Below, piece by piece: positions 1-7,647 of a stretch of 41,459 bases of DNA. This stretch comes from Oscillibacter sp. ER4 (GTDB lineage Bacteria; Bacillota; Clostridia; Oscillospirales; Oscillospiraceae). Location: NCBI RefSeq assembly GCF_000765235.1, contig NZ_JPJG01000051.1, forward strand, positions 1-41,459. The letters run 5' to 3'. A program made the translations under genes and the position numbers. Below the pieces are notes generated by a model. It ran no database searches. It was not told where the DNA came from and saw only the letters and a program-made list of their open reading frames with translations. Numbering within the stretch: the first letter of the stretch is position 1; the number at the start of each line of letters is the position of its first letter.

Positions 1-155
1 CCCCCCCCCGCAGCTCCGACGCCCATGCGCTTGATGTCCTCGATGGTCATGGTGTCGTAGTGCTTGGAGGCTGCCGCTCTGGTGCCGCGGTTCTGATAGC
101 TCCACGGAGGATCGGCGTAGATGATGCTGTACTTCTTGTCAGGGAGTGGGATCAT
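1..155 (-). CDS. MT-A70 family DNA methyltransferase, N-terminal fragment
   Basis: The gene is cut by the left window edge; only about 51 residues are visible. It starts with MIPLPDKKYSIIYADPPWSY, and the DPPW tetrad is the catalytic motif of MT-A70-like N6-adenine methyltransferases, which are common in phages. An AAGGAGGA ribosome binding site lies 6 bases before the ATG at 155. The start overlaps the end of the upstream resolvase gene by 17 bases. The visible C-terminal residues run into a poly-G tract on the coding strand (nine C at 1-9), so the last few residues may not be reliable. In a phage the enzyme would modify phage DNA, probably against host restriction; that role is inferred from the family. 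Confidence 0.85.
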   Translation of the reverse strand, partial: MIPLPDKKYSIIYADPPWSYQNRGTRAAASKHYDTMTIEDIKRMGVGAAGG

Positions 156-756
156 GGGTGTCCTCCTTTCCGAGCGTTTCCGGCTCGATGCCGCGCAGGA
201 ACTTGATGAAGCCGGCCGTTGCCGGTACTTCGTAGCGGGAGAGCTCTGCGTGCGTCATGTACTTGCGGCCGTAGATCTCGGCCATGTCGCGCCAGACGGG
301 CCACGGCACGCGGTAGAAGTCCGTCAGGCTCACGGAGACGAGCACGAAGGCGACGGCGCCGAGTTTGTGATGGGCCTCGAGGTCGTCCTGCTGCTCTTGG
401 GTGAGCCGGCGCTGCTCGATGCGCTCGTCGTCGGTGTGCTTGGCCTCGAAGTAGATGCTCCGGCCGCCCTTCAGGGTGCCGCCATAGTCCGGCTGGGCCT
501 GCTTGGTGTAGCAGGCGAGAAACTGGCCCTTGCGGTTCTTGGCGCCGAGGGGCTTCATGGGCTCCGGCGTCTTTTCGATCTTGGCGAGGCCGCGGCTGAG
601 GTAGTAGTCGCACGAGGCCGAGATGATATTCTCAAAGTAGCCGCCGGCGACTCTGGCCTGCTTGCCGCGGATCTGCGCCATCATGTGTTTTTCGGCTGCG
701 TATGGCGTCGGGTCGTTGTAGCCCTCCGCGTTCTTTCTCGGGTCGTACTTCGTCAC
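139..756 (-). CDS. recU: RecU-like Holliday junction resolvase (phage type)
   Basis: 205 residues, close to the usual RecU length of about 200. The segment GGYFENIISASCDYY, followed by GLAKIEKTPEPMK, matches the conserved RecU N-terminal core. SIYFEAKHT carries the E-x-K of the nuclease fold, and the later AFVLVSVSLTDFYRVPW block is also typical. RecU cuts four-way DNA junctions; phage copies resolve recombination and replication intermediates. It starts at GTG 756, with GGAGG nine bases upstream. It lies downstream of the ERF, SSB and DnaC genes and ends inside the methyltransferase gene, so it belongs to the same replication-recombination operon. Confidence 0.85.
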   Translation of the reverse strand: MTKYDPRKNAEGYNDPTPYAAEKHMMAQIRGKQARVAGGYFENIISASCDYYLSRGLAKIEKTPEPMKPLGAKNRKGQFLACYTKQAQPDYGGTLKGGRSIYFEAKHTDDERIEQRRLTQEQQDDLEAHHKLGAVAFVLVSVSLTDFYRVPWPVWRDMAEIYGRKYMTHAELSRYEVPATAGFIKFLRGIEPETLGKEDTHDPTP

Positions 757-761
757 GGCGT

Positions 762-1292
762 TCAGCCTCCGATCTCGATGTGGACGCCCGGATCGGAGAT
801 CAGGCGGTCGGCGAGCTCGAGGATGACGCTGCCATCCAGCTCGATGCTGATGGGGCCGTGGTCGAGGTGCTGGTTGCAGACGGCCATCGCCCTGAAGGCG
901 GGCAGGTGCAACGTGACGCTGCCGATGTCCGGCTTGTCCTCCTCGCTGTTTTCCAGCTCCTCGTCCAGCTTCAGCTCGCTGATGGCCTCGAAGCCGTTGC
1001 GGACGGGGATGCCGTGCGCCGTGGCGAGCTCGATCTCCGCAGCCATGCCGGCCGAAGGGTGGTCAATACCGAAGGCCCACAGCTCGGAGCAGCCGAGCAC
1101 CAGCTCGCTGCCGATCTTCAGGGCCAGCTCACGCTCCTCGGGGACGTTGTCGTCCATGAACTGCGTGAGATAGATGTGCGGGGTGACGGGGATGACGCCC
1201 TTCTCCACAGCCGCACGGCTGTACTCCTTGGCGCGCTGGATGTTGTTCTCGTAGTCCCCGCGGCACGGGGAGCAGATGTAAACCTTTTTCAT
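762..1292 (-). CDS. DUF4406-like protein (nucleoside 2-deoxyribosyltransferase fold)
   Basis: 176 residues. The first 110 (MKKVYICSPCRGDYENNI, then PVTPHIYLTQFMDD and LWAFGIDHPSAGMAAEIELA) match the DUF4406 or YtoQ-like family, which has a nucleoside 2-deoxyribosyltransferase-type Rossmann fold and is frequent in Clostridia phages. Residues from about 120 on (DIGSVTLHLPAFRAMAV) form a second short domain that I do not recognise. The biochemical role is unknown; a part in nucleotide metabolism is a guess from the fold. The start at ATG 1292 has AGGAGG seven bases upstream. It sits 10 bases after the helicase loader gene. Confidence 0.7.
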   Translation of the reverse strand: MKKVYICSPCRGDYENNIQRAKEYSRAAVEKGVIPVTPHIYLTQFMDDNVPEERELALKIGSELVLGCSELWAFGIDHPSAGMAAEIELATAHGIPVRNGFEAISELKLDEELENSEEDKPDIGSVTLHLPAFRAMAVCNQHLDHGPISIELDGSVILELADRLISDPGVHIEIGG

Positions 1293-1302
1293 GTTGTTCC
1301 TC

Positions 1303-2268
1303 CTATCGTGAGCGCCAGCTCTGGCCGGTGAGGGTGATGCCCCTGCACATTTCCATGAGCCGGTCGATGGTGGCCCGGGCCGTCATGCTGTCGTGGCTTT
1401 CCCGCGGCGTCATGCGGTCGATCAGGGCCTCGGTGTCGTAGTTGGTGGTCACTATGGTCGGCAGGTATGCCTCATAGCGGCCGTTGATGATGTTGTAGAC
1501 CGTGGAGATCGCCCACTCGGTCGGCGGCTCCTTGCCGATGTCGTCGATCACGAGGAGCGGGACGGTCTTGTAGATCTTCAGGACGTCGCTCTCGCTGCCG
1601 CCGGTCGCGGAGTAGGTGCGCTTGATGCGCTCCAGCAGGTCGATCATCGTCATGCAGATGACCGGCTTGCCCTGTGCGATCAGGTGGTTGGCGATGGCCG
1701 CGGCGAGGTGTGTCTTGCCGGTGCCCGGCGGGCCCGCTATGAACAGACCATTGCGGCCGGGTTCCTGACGGCCGGGCTGCGGCAGCATGGCGTCGAAGCC
1801 TTCGGCATAGCGCCGGGCGGCCGCCGCTGCTCGCTTGTTGTCGTCGGTGAGCTGGAAGGTGGAGAAGGTGCGCCGCAGGAAACGGTCGCCCATGCCTGAC
1901 TCGCCGACGATGCGCTTGATGCGATCCCGCATTTTCTTCTCCTCCTCAGCCTTGGCGGCTGCGGCCTCAGCAGCTTCGCGCTCTGCCTTCGCCTTCTCAT
2001 AGGTAGCCACGGCCTCGGGGCAGGTGCATCGCTCGGCTCCGTAGGGAGGCCAGAGGATGCGGTTGCCGAGCTGGATGCCCTTGTGGTAGCGCAGGGCGCC
2101 GCAGAACTCGCAGGGGACGGGCTCAGGGACTCCGGGACGACCGGCGAGGCGCTCGTCGTTGCTCCAGATCCAGTTACCGGCGTCACTCGTCGTCGGCTGG
2201 CTTGAAGCCCTTGCCCCAGTCTCGGCCGGAGCTGTCGGGCTGTTCAGGATCTCGCTGATTTTCTGCAC
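1303..2268 (-). CDS. DnaC-like replicative helicase loader (AAA+ ATPase)
   Basis: 321 residues. Residues 50-85 hold a zinc-ribbon-like set of cysteines (CEFCG and later CTCPEA). A charged Ala/Glu/Lys-rich helix follows, and then the AAA+ core with Walker A GPPGTGKT (about residues 178-186) and Walker B LLVIDDIG. This matches DnaC/DnaI-type loaders that place the replicative helicase on DNA. The start is a GTG at 2268 with AGGAGG nine bases upstream, inside the preceding gene. The two genes therefore overlap by 86 bases in different frames, suggesting translational coupling of the replisome organiser and loader. Confidence 0.85.
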   Translation of the reverse strand: MQKISEILNSPTAPAETGARASSQPTTSDAGNWIWSNDERLAGRPGVPEPVPCEFCGALRYHKGIQLGNRILWPPYGAERCTCPEAVATYEKAKAEREAAEAAAAKAEEEKKMRDRIKRIVGESGMGDRFLRRTFSTFQLTDDNKRAAAAARRYAEGFDAMLPQPGRQEPGRNGLFIAGPPGTGKTHLAAAIANHLIAQGKPVICMTMIDLLERIKRTYSATGGSESDVLKIYKTVPLLVIDDIGKEPPTEWAISTVYNIINGRYEAYLPTIVTTNYDTEALIDRMTPRESHDSMTARATIDRLMEMCRGITLTGQSWRSR

Positions 2269-3034
2269 CTTCGTTCACCTCCTCATTGTCCCAGTAGCCG
2301 CCGTTGAGCCATGTGCTCGGGTTCGGTATGTAGCGCCCGTTCTCCCGGCGCCATTGGTCGCTCCGCTTCTGAGCGTCGACCGCCTGCATGATCCTCTCGT
2401 GGAGCTCAGCGGTGGGCTTGATCTTGTTCCACGCCTTCAGAGCGTACTGCTTGCCGGTCTTTTTCGGGTAGGCTTTCCAGAACTCGAGAAATCTGGCCTC
2501 GACGAGCGACTTCGTGCCGCCGTCACTCCCCTCGTCAGAGGGGGAAGGGGGTGTATTACCTTCTCTTGTCTTATCTTCTCTACTCTGGTCTACTCTGCCT
2601 CCGGCTTTCTTGCGGCTGTTTGCCGGTTGTCCGGCGGTCGGCGTTGGGTCGTCCGGCGAGGCGTCGGCAGACGCCGCAGCAGCGGCCCGGCGACTGCGGG
2701 AGCGCTCTTTCTCGGCTTGCCGCTGGTCGATCAGCTTGCCGGCGTACTCGTACCAGTCGTGGATCTCGAGTGTCCCGTCCTCTTTTTCGTCGATCCAGCC
2801 CGCCCGGATCAGCGTTTTCGCCAGCTTTTCGGGGTCTCCGTCCCACTGAGCGGCCCGCGAGATCATGCGCGGCGTGATGTCGACGAGGCTGCCGGTCGGG
2901 GCGTTGTCGAGGGCCCACAGCCAGAACGAGACGAGCAGCCCCATCATGTGCGGCGGCTCGACTTCGAGCTGGTCAGCAGCGTCGAACAGTTTGCGGTGAT
3001 CCTTGAGTGTCTGATGCACTTGCAGCCATGCCAC
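2183..3034 (-). CDS. Phage replisome organiser (DnaD-like replication initiation protein)
   Basis: 283 residues from GTG 3034, which I prefer to GTG 3043. The protein then begins MAWLQVHQTLKDHRK, a typical start for this phage family, and the AAGGAGG site is eight bases away. The N-terminal 110 residues form the winged-helix part (LVDITPRMISRAAQWDG, GWIDEKEDGTLEIHDW). A low-complexity Ser/Ala/Asp linker follows, and the C-terminal block (FWKAYPKKTGKQYALKAW and IPNPSTWLNGGYW) is typical of replisome organisers. It should recognise the element's origin and recruit the loader encoded next. No origin iterons were identified inside it. Confidence 0.75.
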   Translation of the reverse strand: MAWLQVHQTLKDHRKLFDAADQLEVEPPHMMGLLVSFWLWALDNAPTGSLVDITPRMISRAAQWDGDPEKLAKTLIRAGWIDEKEDGTLEIHDWYEYAGKLIDQRQAEKERSRSRRAAAAASADASPDDPTPTAGQPANSRKKAGGRVDQSREDKTREGNTPPSPSDEGSDGGTKSLVEARFLEFWKAYPKKTGKQYALKAWNKIKPTAELHERIMQAVDAQKRSDQWRRENGRYIPNPSTWLNGGYWDNEEVNEGAENQRDPEQPDSSGRDWGKGFKPADDE

Positions 3035-3108
3035 GGTCGTCACCTCCTTTCTGTGGTCGTTGGTTTGTGGCCTGTTTTTGGTCGTCTGCCGGTCGTCCGG
3101 CGGTCAGG

Positions 3109-3531
3109 TTAAAAGGGAAGGCCGCCATTGTCCTCGATCTCCGTGAAGTCGCCAGAGCCCTCGGAGTAGCCCGGATCGGCGAAGTCGCTGCCGGAGCTCT
3201 GGCCGCCGTCCTTCTTGCTGTCGCAGAAGTGGACGGAGTCGACCGTGATCTCGACGGCTTTGCGGCGGTTTCCGTCCTTGTCCTCGTAGCTGCGGCTCGT
3301 GAGCTCGCCCTCGACGAGGACGAGGCGGCCCTTGCTCAGGTACTTGCAGACGAACTCGGCCTGTGCGCGCCATGCGACGCACTCGATGAAGTTGGTGATC
3401 TTCTTGCCGTCCTTGGTCTTGCGGCCGGTGTCGCTGGCGAGGGTGAAGCTGGTGATCGCCGTGCCCTGCTGCGTGTACCTGAGCTCAGGGTCGGCGGTTA
3501 GACGGCCTTGGAGGCCGGTGTGGTTATACAT
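3109..3531 (-). CDS. ssb: Single-stranded DNA-binding protein
   Basis: 140 residues with a full OB-fold core: NHTGLQGRLTADPELRYT, ITSFTLASDT, FIECVAWRAQAEFVCKYLSKG and LVLVEGELTSRSYEDKDGN. A short Gly/Asp/Ser tail ends in NGGLPF, the conserved acidic-aromatic tip that recruits partner proteins. The ATG at 3531 shares one base with the stop codon of the preceding annealase gene, so the pair is translationally coupled. SSB would coat single strands during phage replication and during annealing by the ERF protein. The first residues are MYNHTGLQGR instead of the common MLN start, a minor variation. Confidence 0.93.
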   Translation of the reverse strand: MYNHTGLQGRLTADPELRYTQQGTAITSFTLASDTGRKTKDGKKITNFIECVAWRAQAEFVCKYLSKGRLVLVEGELTSRSYEDKDGNRRKAVEITVDSVHFCDSKKDGGQSSGSDFADPGYSEGSGDFTEIEDNGGLPF

Positions 3532-4322
3532 TAGGCGTTTCCTCCTTGCTGGTTATGCTGTGCGGCCGCGTTGTCGAGGGACGTGCAGATCTCGTCGTAC
3601 TCTTGGCGGGTCAGGGTGGCCGGATCCTGCTTTTTGTACTTCTCCACGATCCGGGCGTTGGTGCGCTCCTTGGTCATTCCTGCGGCCTCTGCCTTCTTGT
3701 AGAGGCGTGCGAGCTGCGCGTCGCTCAGGCGGCCGGAGCCCTGCCCCTGACGCCCCTGCGTGGCCTGCTGGCGGCCTCCAGCGCCGGATCCTTTGCCCTG
3801 CGCGCCGAAGTCACTGTTGTCGGGGTCGTCCTCGCCTTGGTCGACGGTGAACTTCTCGAAAAGGTAGTATTTCAGGGCGTAGGTGTGGGCCGCACCCTTG
3901 GCCTTGGCCGGGTCATCGTTCCAGCCGACGGCGTGGACGGTGGCCTCGATGGTCTCGTCGTCGTTGTCGAGGTTCAGCCAGCGGATCGTCAGGTCGGCCT
4001 CGTAGAGGAACATGAGCTTGTCGCCGTTGCGGGTCTTGGTCTGCATGGTGATCCAGTAGACCGGGTCGCCGTTCTCTGCGTGGCGGGTGGCCTGCTCGCT
4101 GATGACGTCGAAGTCGACGCCGAGCTCGTTCATTATGGGGGTGATTTTCTCCCACACGTCGTAGATCTTGGCGTACTTGTAGCTGACGCCGTCGCTGTGC
4201 TGCTTCTTGACGATCTCCGGGCAGGCTTTCCGCATTTCGACGAGCTTCTGCCGGAGTGTCAGGCAGGCGGCTTCAGGAGGGGCCGCAGCAGCGGCCGCCT
4301 CGGTTTTCTTGGTTTCTGCCAT
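3531..4322 (-). CDS. ERF family single-strand annealing protein
   Basis: 263 residues. The core (KLVEMRKACPEIVKKQHSDG, YKYAKIYDVWEKITPIMNE and KGAAHTYALKYYLFEKFTV) matches ERF-superfamily recombinases such as P22 Erf, which anneal complementary single strands without ATP. The N-terminus is Ala/Glu rich. The central part is a Gly/Gln/Ser-rich linker (about residues 170-200), and the C-terminus is a small helical domain. A strong AAGGAGG site precedes the ATG at 4322. Being directly coupled to ssb and downstream of a Gam-like gene makes this a complete phage recombination cassette. Confidence 0.85.
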   Translation of the reverse strand: MAETKKTEAAAAAAPPEAACLTLRQKLVEMRKACPEIVKKQHSDGVSYKYAKIYDVWEKITPIMNELGVDFDVISEQATRHAENGDPVYWITMQTKTRNGDKLMFLYEADLTIRWLNLDNDDETIEATVHAVGWNDDPAKAKGAAHTYALKYYLFEKFTVDQGEDDPDNSDFGAQGKGSGAGGRQQATQGRQGQGSGRLSDAQLARLYKKAEAAGMTKERTNARIVEKYKKQDPATLTRQEYDEICTSLDNAAAQHNQQGGNA

Positions 4323-4334
4323 GTCGGTGCCTCC

Positions 4335-4967
4335 TTACACGTCGACCGTGAAGATGCCCGGGGTCTCGTAGACGGTGACGCCCTCCACGATCTCGCCGGT
4401 CTCGGTCAGGGTTGCGATGTCGCCGGTGTAGCTGAGCAGCTTCTTCAGGTCTGCCCAGCGGGTCGACTCCTCGACCTTCACGAGCTCGCCGTAGCCGTTA
4501 GCCTTGAGCCACGGCACCAGTTTGGCCTCGTCGAGCTTGGTCTTGGTGGTGCCCTTCTTGAAGGTCAGGGTGCCGGAGAGGAGGCGGTACTTCTCCGTCG
4601 TCTTGGTCTCCTTGTGGGGGACGGTGGCGAAGAAGTCGGCCAGACAGCTCGTGAGGTACGAGGTGCCGTTCTCCATGCGCTTGCGGGCGGCGGCGACTTT
4701 CTCGTTGATGGCCGCGATCTGCTCGTCGGCCAGAGCCTTCAGGCGGTCGTACTCGCTGCGCTCGTCGGCAATCTTGCGGATGGCCCAGTCAGCACAGCGG
4801 TCGTCAGTGATACGGAATGGGGCGCGCTCGCCCTCTGCGACGGCGCCGAGGTCGACCTGCTCCAGCTCGTCCAGCGTGGCAGCAGGCAGCAGCTCGGGCT
4901 CCTGCGTGGTGGTGGCCTCGACGTCTGCCTGCTCGGCAGCGAGGGCCGCGGTGGTCTTATCGCTCAT
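4335..4967 (-). CDS. Gam-like host-nuclease inhibitor family protein
   Basis: 210 residues. The N-terminal 45 residues are acidic and low in complexity. Then comes DDRCADWAIRKIADERSEYD with a long helix (ALADEQIAAINEKVAAARKR) and the block KTEKYRLLSGTLTFKK, a layout typical of Mu Gam-like or Gp157-type proteins. These bind DNA ends and block RecBCD/AddAB nucleases. It lies just before the ERF annealase gene (12 bases), as in other phage recombination cassettes. The start at ATG 4967 overlaps a small upstream ORF by 11 bases. The family call rests on pattern only. Confidence 0.7.
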   Translation of the reverse strand: MSDKTTAALAAEQADVEATTTQEPELLPAATLDELEQVDLGAVAEGERAPFRITDDRCADWAIRKIADERSEYDRLKALADEQIAAINEKVAAARKRMENGTSYLTSCLADFFATVPHKETKTTEKYRLLSGTLTFKKGTTKTKLDEAKLVPWLKANGYGELVKVEESTRWADLKKLLSYTGDIATLTETGEIVEGVTVYETPGIFTVDV

Positions 4968-5106
4968 TGTTGTGCTCCTTTCTCTCGGTGACGTTGAAGG
5001 TCAGCATCACGCCGCAGGTGACAGGGGTGACGCTCTCGAGCTCGAGGTCGCGGCCGCTGCGGAGGTGCAGGGTCTCGCCCGGCTTCATTTCGGTGAGGTG
5101 TTTCAT
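4957..5106 (-). CDS. Small hypothetical phage protein, 49 residues
   Basis: A short reading frame, MKHLTEMKPGETLHLRSGRD and on to TERKEHNNER. An AAAGGAG site lies seven bases before the ATG at 5106. It fills the gap between the cell wall hydrolase and the Gam-like gene exactly, overlapping both (4 and 11 bases). That packing is typical of a translated phage gene. No domain is recognised; the composition suggests a small beta-rich protein. Support is the ribosome binding site and the fit in the operon only. Confidence 0.6.
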   Translation of the reverse strand: MKHLTEMKPGETLHLRSGRDLELESVTPVTCGVMLTFNVTERKEHNNER

Positions 5107-5783
5107 CTGGTGCTCCTTTCTGCAAAGAAACGGTGCCCGCCTTCCTCGATGACGAAGATCTGGCTCTCGTGGAAGTCGCTGGTCACGAGGGCGGGGTTGT
5201 AGAAGTAGAGGATCGGCTCGTCCACGACGGTCTCGCCTCGGTCGAATACGGCCGCGACGGCGTCCTTGACGCGCTGCGTGGGATCCGGCCGACTCTTGGT
5301 GTAGCTATAAAGGACGACGGCCTCAGAGGGCTCGACGCCGCGCTTCTCGGCTGCGTTGAGGATGCACTGAGCGACGAGCATCTGGCCCTCGAAGGACTCC
5401 CCGCCGGCCTCGGCCATGACCACGCGCTCGACGACGTTGCGCTCGGCGTCGGTCAGATGGTAGCGCACGGCGGGCTCGGTCGGCTCCACGGTCTCAGCGG
5501 CCGGGGTGGGGGTGTCCGGGTTGTATGCGCCGACGGTGTTGGTCGGCGGCAGGATGTTGGTCTCCTGCTTGCTGCCGGCCGGGGTGGTGAAGATTGCCAC
5601 AGAGATGCCGCCCAGCAGAAGGACGGCAGCGGCCAGCGTGGTAGCTCTCAGGGCTTTCCTCTTGGCACGGCGGCGCCGGCGTGTTATACTTGCGGTGCGG
5701 GATCCGTATGCTGGCAGGCTGCTGGTTCTTCTCGCATGGGTCGCCCGGTCGCAACGGGCGGCCCTTTCTTTTGTGGTTTCCAT
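5103..5783 (-). CDS. Membrane-anchored cell wall hydrolase (SleB/Hydrolase_2 type)
   Basis: 226 residues. An Arg/Lys-rich cytoplasmic N-terminus (RRRRAKRKALR, about 36-46) precedes one hydrophobic segment (LAAAVLLLGGISVAIF, about 50-66). A Pro/Thr-rich linker follows, and then the Hydrolase_2 domain (VVERVVMAEAGGESFEG, AQCILNAAEKRG, EPILYFYNP and GGHRFF). The Glu in AEAGGE is the expected catalytic acid of this SleB-like family, which cleaves peptidoglycan. The start at ATG 5783 has GGAG seven bases upstream. It lies in the middle of a replication-recombination operon instead of a lysis cassette, which is unusual. A role in DNA entry or conjugation is possible but not shown. Confidence 0.8.
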   Translation of the reverse strand: METTKERAARCDRATHARRTSSLPAYGSRTASITRRRRRAKRKALRATTLAAAVLLLGGISVAIFTTPAGSKQETNILPPTNTVGAYNPDTPTPAAETVEPTEPAVRYHLTDAERNVVERVVMAEAGGESFEGQMLVAQCILNAAEKRGVEPSEAVVLYSYTKSRPDPTQRVKDAVAAVFDRGETVVDEPILYFYNPALVTSDFHESQIFVIEEGGHRFFAERSTR

Positions 5784-5795
5784 TGGTTTCTCCTT

Positions 5796-6059
5796 TCACT
5801 GAGCCCGTGCGACGGTCAGATCACAGAGGGCGTGAGTGAGGTCGCTGAACTCGGTCTCTCGGACGGTGTCAGCGGTCAGCAGCACGAGGTAGTCGTTGTC
5901 GTAGTAGTCGATCTCGGGGTGCCGCTGCCGGTTTACTTCGTTTTTGTGGCGGGCGTAGGGCTCGGCACGGTTCCAGACGTCGTCAGGGATCCAGCGGTCG
6001 AGGTGATCCTCGACGCGCTCGCGCAGCTCCTCGCTCGTGATCGTGATCTCCGGGCTCAT
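5796..6059 (-). CDS. Hypothetical phage protein, 87 residues
   Basis: 87 residues starting MSPEITITSEELRERVEDHL. Acidic, mostly helical, with a Tyr/Asp-rich middle (PEIDYYDNDYLVLL) and no recognised domain. GGAGGTGACAGC precedes the ATG at 6059. It sits between the exonuclease (4 bases) and the cell wall hydrolase (12 bases) and reads in the same direction, so it is part of the operon. The function cannot be told from sequence. Confidence 0.7.
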   Translation of the reverse strand: MSPEITITSEELRERVEDHLDRWIPDDVWNRAEPYARHKNEVNRQRHPEIDYYDNDYLVLLTADTVRETEFSDLTHALCDLTVARAQ

Positions 6060-6063
6060 GCTG

Positions 6064-6774
6064 TCACCTCCGCGCCACGCGGGCCGGGAGCGTCTGCTCC
6101 GGGCGAGTCAGGCCCTTGCTGAAGCTCTGCGGCTCATATCTGACGCCCACGATCCGGCGGCCGCTGACGCCGTACTTGGGGTTGTAGCCGAACAGGTTGA
6201 CGTAGCTGCCGAGATCCTCGCGCTCGTCGTCCATCGCCTTCAGCACCTCGAACAGGGCCAGCACGTCGTCGATGGCGCGATGGCTGTTCTGCACCTTGCC
6301 GGTGAGGTCGTAGGCGATGATCGCGTTGGCGAGCTTGTGCGGGTAGGCCCTGCGGTCTTTGTAGACCGTCAGGCTGTCCAGCCAGTCGATCCGGCCGACC
6401 TTCTGGCCGCGGAGTAGGCCACGGAGAAAACAGGCGTCAAACTGTGCATTGTGGGCGATCATCAGCGTCGGGCCGTTCTGCATGAGCTTGGCGATCTGTC
6501 CGGCTGCCTTGACCGGCTGCACGCCCTCGGTCTGGAGCTGCTCGTCGGTGATGCCGGTCAGGCTGACGATGTTCTCCGGGAGGGTCTCGCCCTCGGGCAG
6601 CTTGATGAAGGCGTCCATCTTGCCGGCGATCCGCAGGCCGCCTGTGGCCGTGCGCTCCACGCGCAGGGCGGCGAGCTCGATGATCTGGTCGTTGTCAAAG
6701 TCGAGGCCGCTGGTCTCGGTATCAAACACGACGAGGGCCTTGTAGCGGTCGAGCAGGGTGGAGAGGTTACTCAT
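6064..6774 (-). CDS. DEDDh 3'-5' exonuclease (DnaQ/PolC epsilon-like)
   Basis: 236 residues with all exonuclease motifs: Exo I FDTETSGLDFDNDQIIELAA, Exo II AHNAQFDACFL, and Exo III HRAIDDVLAL with the histidine of the DEDDh class. SLTGITDEQL between motifs I and II is also typical. Such proteins remove nucleotides from 3' ends and act in proofreading or end processing. In phages they occur next to recombination genes, as here. The start at ATG 6774 has AAGGAGG upstream and overlaps the DUF6273 gene by eight bases. The C-terminal 40 residues, with an Arg-rich end, are an extension outside the nuclease fold. Confidence 0.88.
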   Translation of the reverse strand: MSNLSTLLDRYKALVVFDTETSGLDFDNDQIIELAALRVERTATGGLRIAGKMDAFIKLPEGETLPENIVSLTGITDEQLQTEGVQPVKAAGQIAKLMQNGPTLMIAHNAQFDACFLRGLLRGQKVGRIDWLDSLTVYKDRRAYPHKLANAIIAYDLTGKVQNSHRAIDDVLALFEVLKAMDDEREDLGSYVNLFGYNPKYGVSGRRIVGVRYEPQSFSKGLTRPEQTLPARVARR

Positions 6775-7471
6775 GCCGGGCCTCCTTCTCGCGGGTAGCT
6801 CTCAGGGTGCCGAGCATAAACGAGAGGGCCGTGGTCAGTTGATCCTCGGTGGCGAAGGTGCCGCCGAACTGCTCGGCCAGCGCCGCGATGATCTCGCCGG
6901 CGTGCTCCGGCGTGACGTCGTCGGTGGCTTCGTCGTCCTCGATGGAGATCAGGAGATCGGAGTCCAGATAACAAGCGGGGCGCAGGCCGCAGTCGCCGAA
7001 GTAGGCGTAGTACCCGTCCAGAGTGCCATCGGCGTCGACGCCGCGGGCGAGTGACTCGTAGCCGTTAGACTTCGTGCTGAAGGCGGTGGAGAGCCACCAC
7101 CAGTCGTCTGCGTTGGGGATGACGTCGCGGTTACGCCGGTACTGGTCGACCGTCAGCAGGAAGATGGTGACGGTGCAGGTGCCGTAGTCCTTCAGGCCGT
7201 CGTCGGTGGTCAGGTCGAGCTCCGTGGTCAGGAAGGCGTTGGGGCCGTTCACGTCCTCGAGCAGGTTGTCGAGGTAGGCGCCGTTGAGGTATTCCTTGCT
7301 GCTGGCGACGGCGAAGTTGTTGCAGTTGCCCTCGTCAAAGGCTCGGGTCTCGATGATGTCCTTGCTCAGGCAGAGGGCGCGGCCGTCATCATTCTCCAGC
7401 AGGATCCAGCTCTGGCCGGCATAGTCGAAGGCCGTGCCGCGGGCGGCGTTCTTGAGTGCGATCTTTTTCAT
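6767..7471 (-). CDS. DUF6273 domain protein
   Basis: 234 residues. The segment WWWLSTAFSTKSNGY, then LARGVDADGTLDGYYA and GLRPACYL, is the signature of the DUF6273 family. This is a C-type-lectin-like or formylglycine-enzyme-like fold found often in Clostridia proteins and phages. The N-terminal GTAFDYAGQSWILLEND and SKEYLNGAYLDNLL also belong to it. The C-terminal 60 residues are acidic and helical. No signal peptide is seen, so it should be cytoplasmic. The role is unknown. It starts by an ATGA overlap with the zinc-ribbon gene. Confidence 0.75.
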   Translation of the reverse strand: MKKIALKNAARGTAFDYAGQSWILLENDDGRALCLSKDIIETRAFDEGNCNNFAVASSKEYLNGAYLDNLLEDVNGPNAFLTTELDLTTDDGLKDYGTCTVTIFLLTVDQYRRNRDVIPNADDWWWLSTAFSTKSNGYESLARGVDADGTLDGYYAYFGDCGLRPACYLDSDLLISIEDDEATDDVTPEHAGEIIAALAEQFGGTFATEDQLTTALSFMLGTLRATREKEARHE

Positions 7472-7647
7472 GGGGTTGCTCCTTTCGTTCTCTGCGACCG
7501 AGCCTTCTGGCTGGCCTGAATGTTCGGTAGGGTCTCGCCGGCGCGGAGCCGGCTCTCACAGTGCGGGCAGATGTAGCCGGTGCGGGGGATCTTCTGGTAG
7601 ATGCTGACGTTCCAGTCGAGCCCGCAGCCGACGCACTTGGCTGTCAT
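7468..7647 (-). CDS. Small zinc-ribbon protein, 59 residues
   Basis: MTAKCVGCGLDWNVSI followed by YICPHCESRLRAG. Two CxxC knuckles 21 residues apart form a rubredoxin-like zinc ribbon, followed by a basic tail. I chose ATG 7647 because GGAGG lies directly upstream and the ATG overlaps the stop of the preceding gene (ATGA). A longer frame start would lack a ribosome binding site. The end also overlaps the next start by ATGA. It could bind nucleic acid or a protein partner; this is inferred from fold only. Confidence 0.7.
   Translation of the reverse strand: MTAKCVGCGLDWNVSIYQKIPRTGYICPHCESRLRAGETLPNIQASQKARSQRTKGATP

Noticed and set aside
121-1331. Long plus-strand open frames opposite the resolvase and DUF4406 genes
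   Set aside because: They are antisense to convincing genes, have no ribosome binding sites or domains, and are expected in GC-rich DNA. The same holds for other long antisense frames, for example 10523-12595 and 21783-23180.
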